Below, in pieces: positions 57,005-64,000 of a stretch of 64,000 bases of DNA (positions within the stretch are counted from its first letter, which is position 1; each line of letters starts with the position of its first letter). The notes under the pieces are model-generated. The model did no database searches, was not told where the DNA came from, and saw only the letters and a program-made list of their open reading frames with translations. Both the position numbers and the translations under genes were made by a program. The stretch is from the NCBI RefSeq assembly GCF_024166365.1, contig NC_064843.1, positions 57,002,532 to 57,066,531 of the forward strand, written 5' to 3'. Source of the stretch: Elephas maximus indicus (lineage: Eukaryota > Chordata > Mammalia > Proboscidea > Elephantidae).

Positions 57005-57263
57005 TGTCTTAGTTATCTGCTATAACAGAAATACCACAAGTGGATGGTTTTAACAAACAAGTTTATTCTCTCACAGCCTAGGAGACGAGAAGTCCGAACT
57101 CAGGGTGTCAGCACCTAGGAAAGACTTTCTTTCTGTCAGTTCTAGGGGAAGGTCCTTGTCATCAATCTTCCCCTGGTCTAGGAGCTTCTCAATGCAGGGA
57201 CCCTGGGTCCGAAGGACACAGTCCGCTCCTGGTGCTTCTTTCTTGATGGTATGAGGTCCTTGT
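57005..57263 (-). mobile_element. MaLR-type LTR, truncated at the inverted repeat
   Basis: Antisense 'tgtcttagttatctgctata' to 'gatggtatgaggtccttg'. The missing end coincides with the start of the right arm of the inverted repeat. Confidence 0.85.
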
Positions 57264-57264
57264 G

Positions 57265-57576
57265 CTTTTCTTAGACTGGAAGTTGAGGGCTACAGAACTC
57301 CTGCCTGAGGAGCTAATTTAGGACCTGAGGGGCAAATCGTCTTTTGGAGGCTAAAGGCCCAGAAAATACTTTTGGAAGTCCAGAGGGAGGAGGTGCGCAA
57401 GCTTGGGACAGAGCCCTTCTGTGCACCCCATTGACAGCAGAGCCTTGAGCAGGATGGCTATGCACAAATGCTTGCTGAGGAATTTGAAGTTTAAACTCCT
57501 ATTTGCAAGTAAAGTGTTACCAAGGGCTTCTTGTCTGCATCCTGTCTCTGCCAGCAGCAGGTGCTGGGACACACCC
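57265..57576 (-). repeat. Inverted repeat, right arm
   Basis: Reverse complement of the left arm, lacking about 16 bases of it near 57292. On the minus strand it carries a 101-codon frame (57351-57656) whose last 73 codons align gap-free with the left-arm frame; I recognise no domain. A 630-base spacer separates the arms. Confidence 0.9.
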
Positions 57577-58089
57577 GGCCTTCCCCAGGCGCTCGGAAGG
57601 CAATGCTTTTCTTCTGTCTCTACCTTCCTATGGTTGAGAAGGCATCCTGTGAACATTAGCCTTCCTTTGCTAGGTTGTTGGCTGGCTTGGATGTGGCTTT
57701 ATCTCTGCGTCGAGGGACCTGTACACAGCCTGGCAACCTGAGCGTGCGCAGCCATGTTTCTTAAAGTACCCCTTAAACTCGGTTGTCTCCTAACTCTCCT
57801 GTGCCGAGGGCTGGTTTAAGACTGAGAGCCTGTAAAACAGCTGCCGGATCACCACTAAGACGATTTAACCAGTGTTTTCCTTTTCCCAAAGAGATCCTTG
57901 TACACGCCCAGATTACAGGAAGGAAAATTGCACAAGCATTTTGCTTTAAAAATTATTCCTAATTCATTCTCACCTTGAAGTGTAGCAGAAACTAAAGGTT
58001 TTAAAACCTCGGATCTAATCTGACTGTGGGTTAATGGAATTAGCACCGTACCCAATCCTGCTGGGTAACCTTTAGGTAGGGGGGTTAAG

Positions 58090-58205
58090 TAAGGCCTCCG
58101 ATGGGCCTCAGTGTCCTCATCTGTAATGCAGGTATTGAATAAAGTGAGCTTCTAGTGCCCAGAACATTGCCTGGCACTTAGTAGGTCATCAGTAAATATC
58201 TGTTG
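58090..58205 (+). repeat. MIR SINE relic
   Basis: 'ctcagtgtcctcatctgtaa', 'cagaacattgcctggcactt' and 'tagtaggtcatcagtaaata' follow the MIR order. Confidence 0.85.
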
Positions 58206-58860
58206 AATAGATGGTCCTTCAACTTTAGTGATGACTAGGAGTGCCCCTCTCTCCATAGGGAAGACGCTGGAAACAGGGAGGGGGGGATGACACAGACCTT
58301 AACTTCGCTATCTCTTACATGATCCATGAGTATTTTGAGATTGAATTTCAAAAGTCTCAGAGAGAGGGAGTAAGAAAATATTTGCTCATTTCTCACAGCC
58401 CGCCCATTCCTTCCTTTCCCCAATAGTAGAATCTAGCCTAGTGCGTTACAACCCATCCATACTTCTAAGACTCCTATCACAAAAGATTTGTAAGCCCTCA
58501 GATCTTTTTATTTATCTAGTATATAAATTTATATGCATATTAATTGGATTTGCTTAAATCAAAATTTTTGCACTAAAGATATAAATCTTAGATTTTCAGT
58601 AGCACATCTTTGCTCATAAGGTGAAAGAAAATGAGGGCTGAACTAGAAAATAAAAAATTATTTTAAAATCTCTGAGTCCTTTTAACAAAGCCCTGTTAGT
58701 TGATGGAATAAGCCACAGCTGAAGTGGCTTTAACACTGGTGGTCTATTTGGAAGAGCATTCATGTACAAAAAAGACATGAAATTTGATTCTCTTTGGAAA
58801 ATCAGACACTGACTAGCCCCTGGAGCCAGTAGAGGTTAGGAAAGCAGAGGGAGGTAGACT
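58206..58860. other. OTOR 5' flank, nothing recognised
   Basis: AT-rich, repeat-poor sequence immediately upstream of the OTOR promoter; any enhancer here cannot be read by eye. Confidence 0.4.
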
Positions 58861-58867
58861 CTTTCCC

Positions 58868-58911
58868 ATTGGTCAAGGCATCTACCTAGATGTCCAGCTC
58901 TCACATAAAAG
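58868..58911 (+). promoter_or_regulatory. OTOR: OTOR core promoter: inverted CCAAT and TATA-like box
   Basis: ATTGG (CCAAT on the other strand) at 58868-58872 and CATAAAAG at 58904-58911 stand about 110 and 75 bases before the ATG, which puts a TATA-directed start near 58935. There is no CpG island, as expected of a tissue-restricted gene. Confidence 0.6.
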
Positions 58912-58980
58912 GAAGAAATCACTAAAGCCAGTCCCCACTTCTAGTCAAAAGGTGCTAGCAAAAACAATCAAAAAAGGAAG

Positions 58981-59095
58981 ATGGCAAAAATAGTTTTACT
59001 TTTCCTCTCAGGTGTTGTAGCCATATGGACTGTGCATGGAATATTTATGGACAGACTTGCTTCCAAGAAGCTCTGTGCAGATGACGAGTGTGTCT
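58981..59095 (+). CDS. OTOR: OTOR coding exon 1
   Basis: 115 bases from ATG to a donor GTGAGT beginning at 59096. It encodes the signal peptide and Cys32/Cys37 (38 codons plus one base). Confidence 0.96.
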
Positions 59096-61852
59096 GTGAG
59101 TATTCTTCTCATGCCTTTCTCTTATCTTTCTATTATGTAATTGAAAATACATTCACTAACAGCACAGAATCTAATTTGACTTTGAAATGAATATTCTCCA
59201 ATGTGTACGTTCCTTTATTGGGAGAATTTGCTTGGAGATTTTGTGAGACGCAGCTTTAAAACCTTGCTTATCTTAGTCTTCTTGAGTTGAACATGAGCTG
59301 TGTGCTGTGAGGTGTGAGTCACTCTGATTTCTGAGTTTTCTGATATGTTTTGCCTTTTCACTATATTATAAAATTCAGGAGCCTAAAATGTCGTCATTTC
59401 CATTTTTTTTTTTCCTAACAGATACTATTTCTCTGGCCAGAGCTCAAGAAGATTACAATGCCCCGGACTGTAGATTCATTAACTTTAAAAAAGGGCAGCA
59501 GATTTACGTTTATTCAAAGCTGGTAAAAGAAAACGAAGCTGGAGAATTTTGGGCCGGCAGTGTAAGAGATTATAAAACTATACAGACACCTTGACGTGTG
59601 CTGCTCTTCTCTTTCCTCTGTTACCTATCTTAAAAGCATTTTAATTTTGAAAACAAGCTGTTAAGAAAAATGTAGAGCTTGTAGATGCAAATACAAAAAT
59701 TCATGTATATGTGCCACCCTTGCATTTTGAAAAAACAAAGGTATTTCTTAACAAAACCAAATGCAGGTTTCTGTGATTTTTGGGCAAGAAAACCAAGTCA
59801 AACACATTGGCGGCTTGAGTATCCCAAGCAGTTTAATCTTATTTTAAAATGTTTGAGAAGATTTTCCAAGTGAAAGACCTTTGTGTTGGCAGTCCGTATA
59901 AGTCTCTATATTCTTTTAGGAAACTTTCGCCCCTTCTTTAATTCCAATGAGTCTGCTTTCTTCCGTTAAAACATACAAGGGGAGAGGGAACCTGGAGAGG
60001 GATAACAGTCAATTCACTGCCCTTGCCTGCGGCCCCAAAGATAGGTTCTCAGGTAATGAAGGATTAAATGTTAAACTCACTTAAGTATGAATTTGAATTT
60101 TATGAAATCTGAGAAATAGGAATCCTTTAATATAAAAGTATCTATTTACTTTTTTTTTTTTTTTTTACTTGTTTACTCTTTTTATATATGGGTTCCAGAA
60201 AGATTTCAGGCAACTCACAAGGCTGCGTAAAATAAAAACCAGTATGGCTTCCTGTTGAGCTGATTCAGACCCATGTTGACCCCGTGTGTGTCAGAGTAGA
60301 ACTGTGCTCCACAGGATTTTCGACGGCTGATTTTTCGGAAGTATATTGCCAGATCTTTCTTCAGAGGTGCCTCTGGGTGGACTCTAACCTCCATCCTTTT
60401 AGGTAGCAGCCAAGCATATTAACTATTTGCACCACCCAGGGACTCTGGCATAAACTAATGATAAAATAGTGAGAAAAGTAGACTGGGTCACAAAAGGATA
60501 AATACAAATTTGCTGTGTGTGAACTTAGTTGCTATAATTGAACTTCAGAATTGGCTGTGAGCCCCCTGGAATCCACAGTGAAAAGGGAAGCATGGCCAGT
60601 TGTGTAATAACTCTCATTCTCAGCAAAGAGTGGTGCACCAGGGTTTTTCAGAAGCCTAATGCCAGCTCTACTCTGACTGTTGCTATTTTGGCCACTCAGG
60701 TCTATAGTGACGGCCATGAAGACGAAATGGGGATTGTGGGATATTTCCCCAGTACCTTGGTCCAGGAGCAACATGTGTACAAGGAAGCCATCAAAGAAGT
60801 TCCCACCACGGTAAGCACCTCAGATGTGGCCCAGGAGGACTCCGACCTTGAAGTAATGTGAGCTAGTGTTAAAAAATGCTTCATGTACCCTCGAAGAGAG
60901 ATCAAAGCCCCCAACTTCCGATGGAAACTTCTGAAATAATGAAGTTTGGAGGAGCGTTTTTACCTACTGAAAAATATTAGTGGGTTTTCTCCATACTGCC
61001 CACACGTTTGTTTTAGGTGCAAGTTATCCTGGGAAGAATCAAAGACACAAAAAATCTAAAATAATACCCTTACTGATGGTTACACTTACTTAATAAAGAC
61101 TTGGGTTGGGGAAACATAATAGTACCTGTATTTGATAAAGAAACGCTGGCGGCATAGTGGTTAAGTGCTATGGCTGCTAACCAAAAGGTTGGCAGATAGA
61201 ACCCACCAGGCACTCCTTGGAAACTCTATGGGGCAGTTCTACTCTGTTCTATAGGGTCACTATGAGTCGGAATTGACCTGATGGCAACAGGTTTACTTTT
61301 TTTTTTGTTTTTGGCATTTGATAAAATTAGAGCATTCTGGAAAAACCTTTGAAAGCCTTATTTTTGTGGTAGATAGATTTCTACTTACATATGACATAAA
61401 ATCATACTCTTTCTAATGCCCCATGGTCCCGTAAGACCAGGAGAGAAATAAAAGATCGTTTCTGAGTTACTTTATAAGGTGGTTGTTTTGAAAGGTGGAA
61501 ACCATTCTCCTGGAGCTAATTGCTATACTAAATAACTTCAGAAACATTGCCCAACCTACACAAATGTGACTCACTGCTCTTTGCTTTTTAGCATTATGCT
61601 TGAATCTTTCAAATAGCCATTAATTAAAACTTTATTTGAGAACCTGTATTTTAATTAGTTTTTTACTACTTAAAGTGATAATTATTTCATACTCTTTGGA
61701 GTTCAGCCTTCATTTATTTTTAATCCAAATTTCTCTTTGATTAAATACAATTTTTAATAAATGAAACCTTCATCTCCTGTGTGGCCCGGCCTACTCAGGT
61801 CAATCTTTTTTATTTTTTTCCCCCCCAGGATATTGACTTCTTCTGCGAGTAG
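58981..61852 (+). CDS. OTOR: Otoraplin, MIA-family secreted SH3-fold protein (gene span, four coding exons)
   Basis: A small secreted protein of the MIA (melanoma inhibitory activity) family, expressed mainly in the inner ear. Coding exons: 58981-59095, 59422-59561, 60700-60810, 61829-61852; 390 nt, 129 codons plus TAG, all introns GT-AG. Residues 1-20 form a hydrophobic signal peptide. The mature part is one SH3-like domain. Cysteines are 32, 37, 55 and 128; by homology to MIA the pairs should be 32-37 and 55-128. Conserved blocks include '[17 protein letters not shown]' and '[15 protein letters not shown]'. Human OTOR as I remember it has 128 residues; the extra residue lies at 91-93 (H-E-D against Q-D). 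The start ATG, polymorphic in humans, is intact, with 'gaagATGG' context. No frame break. Confidence 0.97.
59422..59561 (+). CDS. OTOR: OTOR coding exon 2
   Basis: A T-rich tract and 'cctaacag' acceptor end at 59421; donor GTAAGA begins at 59562. 140 bases complete Tyr39 and run to Ser85. It encodes most of the SH3 barrel, with Cys55. Confidence 0.96.
60235..60448 (-). repeat. AfroSINE variant in OTOR intron 2
   Basis: Antisense: 'ccgtgtgtgtcagagtagaa', 'gaggtgcctctgggtggact', head 'ttgcaccacccagggactc'. Confidence 0.9.
60700..60810 (+). CDS. OTOR: OTOR coding exon 3
   Basis: Acceptor 'ccactcag' ends at 60699; donor GTAAGC begins at 60811. 111 bases encode residues 86-122, including 'GIVGYFP' of the last SH3 strands. 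This exon carries the one-residue length difference from human. Confidence 0.95.
61138..61312 (+). repeat. AfroSINE in OTOR intron 3
   Basis: Sense: 'gctggcggcatagtggttaa', 'ctctatggggcagttctact', tail 'tgagtcggaattgacctgat' and a T-rich end. Confidence 0.95.
61829..61852 (+). CDS. OTOR: OTOR coding exon 4 with stop
   Basis: A 24-base coding end, seven codons plus TAG, follows acceptor 'cccccccag' (ending at 61828). It encodes D-I-D-F-F-C-E, supplying Cys128, which is needed for the long disulfide of the fold. Confidence 0.95.
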   Translation, partial: DIDFFCE

Positions 61853-62331
61853 AAAATTAGTCAAAATGGCAGAGAGAAAGAGAAAGGCAGAAATAAAGAA
61901 AAAGCAAAAATAACCAAAAAAACTTATGCCCCTAATTTCTAGCTTTTGCTTTAAGAGTTTGTTACTTTTCTTGGGGCTGAAGGTGCAGGTAAGAGGAAGT
62001 TCAACTCAGTCTTTTGTTTTCTGCTGACCTGATCTTCTTACAAGCTGGGGCAATTGAGACCCAGTGAATTATTTTTCCACCTACAGAATCTCCTTTTATA
62101 TGGCAATACACAAAGAAGATGACTTGCTTATAGTTACTTCTAGTATTAGTCCTTCCCAGCTCTTTGGGTGCCCCCACATAAACTTGATGGGTCTCAGGTC
62201 TTAACCTGTGGACAGTGATGGGGTCTCTGACCAGCTGAAGTGTTAGTACACCTGAAGGTACTGTGTCACACAGGGGTGTCTAGAACTGTTACTTTTAATA
62301 TCGATGCCCTTGAGAAGCACAGCTGCTGGCG

Positions 62332-62337
62332 AATAAA
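62332..62337 (+). terminator. OTOR: OTOR polyadenylation signal (probable)
   Basis: AATAAA, 480 bases after the stop codon, the first one downstream. T/GT-rich sequence follows within 40 bases. Confidence 0.6.
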
Positions 62338-62552
62338 AAGAGCTGTCTGGACGCATTGGTATTTCAATTTTGCCTCTAACTTTCTCTTAAAATAGTTTCA
62401 CAAATCATTTCCATTGAATAATTTTGCCTTCAAAGTGATCAATTTCCTCTCCCCAAATTTTAAATAAGTATTGGTATATATATTGGGGGAGGGGTATGGA
62501 AATATTTTTAATGGAATATTTTCCCCTTAAAATGTACCTTCATTTGGGTTAA

Positions 62553-62925
62553 GGAGCCCTGGTAGTACAGTGGTTAAGTGCTCGGCCGTTAACGGGAACG
62601 TTGACAGTACAAACCCATCAGCTGCTCCAGGGAAGAAAAGTGTGGCAGTTTGCAAGCATAAAGATTAAGCAATATAAACCAAACCCATTGCTGTTGAGTC
62701 GATTCCAGCTCACAGTAACCCTATAGGACAGAAAAGAACCGTCCCACGGGGTTTTCAAGCAGCGGCTGGTGAATTCAAACTGCAAAGCTTTTGGTTAGCA
62801 GCCAAGCACTTAATTACTGCACCACAGGCCTCCTCTGTAAAGATTACAGCCTTGGAAACCCTGTGGGGCAGTTCTTCTTTGTTTTATGGACTCGACAGTC
62901 GGCGGGCGGTGGGGGGGATCGCTTG
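62553..62925 (+). repeat. AfroSINE variant, split by another AfroSINE
   Basis: The sense head part 62553-62668 ('gagccctggtagtacagtgg' to 'tggcagtttgcaagcataaa') continues at 62836 with 'tctgtaaagattacagcctt' and 'tggggcagttcttctttgtt'. Confidence 0.85.
62672..62835 (-). repeat. AfroSINE nested in AfroSINE
   Basis: Antisense: 'aaaccaaacccattgctgtt' at the tail, 'ggacagaaaagaaccgtccc' in the body, head 'attactgcaccacaggcctc'. Younger than its host copy. Confidence 0.9.
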
Positions 62926-63618
62926 GGTATCATTCAAGCTTCAAATCATCAAAAGACTCATGGAAAAAAGTCTGGGGGTTGTTTTCTCTATTTTGAATTT
63001 CAATTTTGAATTTCCTTTTCCTGTGGCAGTTTCCCTAGTAGAGTGTGAGGTAGGAAGAAATCTGGTGAGGGCAGGCAGGTTTCTTCAGGCCTGAAGGGCT
63101 CACAAGTTTTCTATATTTAACTGGAAATCTGCTTTTATTGTGTATCACTAATGCGATTACTTTGATGCAGTCCTGAGTTTTTGTTTGTTTACATGTCATT
63201 GAAAAGCCTGTACTATACTAAAAAAGTTTCACAATTTCTGAGTTTTTTTTTTAAACATTTTTTACCCCAGGGTATAGAAAGTTTGGGGAGGGGCACGGGA
63301 ATGGAGCTTGTTCGTGGGTTTTCTGTGGCTTGGTCATCCTATAAACAAGAAGAGACCATTTAGGGCCTGCAGAGAATTGGGCCTCGGGGTTAGTTTTCAG
63401 TTGTGTCCACTGTGACTCTGGGTGAATATGCTTTTACCAAATTCTTATGTACAATTCTTATGTAGGTTGGCCAAATAAAATGGTACAAAAACAAAACAAA
63501 GCAAAAACACAAAAAAAGAATAAACCTCAAGGGTTTTTTCCTATCTCACTTTATTCCACAAGAGATTTCAGGCAGCATTTAGGACTCAACAAAATTTTAA
63601 AGAGGCATTTACCTCGCC
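62926..63618. other. Intergenic stretch, nothing recognised
   Basis: Unique-looking; A-rich run near 63484-63520. Short frames only. Confidence 0.4.
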
Positions 63619-63631
63619 TACTTTTCTATCT

Positions 63632-63784
63632 GGAAACCCTGGTGGCATAGTGGTTAAGTGCTATGGCTGTTAACCAAAGGGTTGGCAGTTCAAATCTGCC
63701 AGGTGCTCCTTGGAAACTTGATGGGGCAGTTCTACTCTGTCCTATAGGGTCGCTACGAGTCAGAATCGACTCGATGGCACTGGG
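63632..63784 (+). repeat. AfroSINE with perfect 13-bp target duplication
   Basis: Sense copy between 'tacttttctatct' at 63619-63631 and 63785-63797. It lacks the usual T-rich end. The remainder of the window to 64000 is C-rich, unassigned sequence. Confidence 0.97.
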
Positions 63785-64000
63785 TACTTTTCTATCTGCC
63801 TGTCCCTTGCAGGCATCCCAATTCCAGGCACTGCTTCCCCTCCCCAGATACTCTGACCCCACCCCTCCAGACACCCAGCACCCCCATTGTACCTTTAGTC
63901 TGTCCAGTGCCCCCATCTGCCTAGCCCCTTGCATCCAGCCTTGTTCTAGCTGCATAGGGCATCAGGTTGCAGAATTCCTCTTGACCTTTGCTCCAGTCAC

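Noticed and set aside
60538-60861. 107-codon frame over OTOR exon 3
   Set aside because: Simply the exon read through both flanking introns; the splice sites at 60699 and 60811 define the real coding part.
1016-63784. Regularly similar dispersed units, possible CRISPR-like array
   Set aside because: Units are SINEs in both orientations at irregular spacing with target duplications; this is a mammalian genome.

Overview
This is nuclear DNA from a placental mammal, and most probably from an afrotherian of the elephant/hyrax/manatee group. Two unmistakable mammalian multi-exon genes lie in the right-hand 26 kb. About thirty copies of a tRNA-derived SINE of the AfroSINE type, plus RTE LINE fragments that share its 3' tail, are scattered through the window; that combination is typical of Afrotheria. 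The genes are SNRPB2 (U2 snRNP protein B'', all six coding exons, 225 codons) and OTOR (otoraplin, all four coding exons, 129 codons), both on the + strand. As I recall the human map, the same pair sits side by side on chromosome 20p12.1 downstream of KIF16B, so the left 38 kb should be the KIF16B-SNRPB2 intergenic region.

Layout. 1-25.5 kb: no supportable host gene; a mosaic of AfroSINEs, RTE and L1 3' ends, MIR and L2 relics, and MaLR-type LTRs, plus one nearly identical 226-bp duplication (8.8 and 10.3 kb). 25.5-35.7 kb: one ERVL (class III) provirus with both LTRs, a 5-bp target duplication, and recognisable but heavily broken gag, protease, RT, RNase H, integrase and dUTPase regions; it was later hit by two antisense MaLR LTRs, a sense MaLR LTR that itself carries an RTE copy, and a separate 1.6-kb RTE LINE. 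37.96-38.55 kb: the SNRPB2 CpG-island promoter with two ETS-like sites and a probable non-coding first exon. 40.6-51.5 kb: SNRPB2 coding exons, with repeat-filled introns. 51.5-58.9 kb: intergenic, with hAT/MER5 relics, L1, an ERV LTR with a stub of internal sequence, and a 310-330 bp inverted repeat. 58.9-62.3 kb: OTOR with a TATA-like promoter. 62.3-64 kb: AfroSINEs, including one nested in another.

How the genes work: SNRPB2 is a constitutively expressed splicing factor that binds U2 snRNA hairpin IV with U2A'; OTOR is a small secreted SH3-fold protein of the MIA family known from the inner ear. They are neighbours without a functional link that I can see. No CRISPR array, operon, or previously undescribed multi-gene system is visible. 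The observations most worth a second look are structural: the inverted repeat upstream of OTOR, the recent 226-bp templated duplication, the nested ERVL, and one long unexplained antisense ORF at 17.1-17.65 kb. Exon borders were read from GT/AG signals and reading frame. Repeat family names come from remembered consensus features, not a database search, and repeat edges are accurate to roughly 10-30 bases unless a target duplication is quoted.
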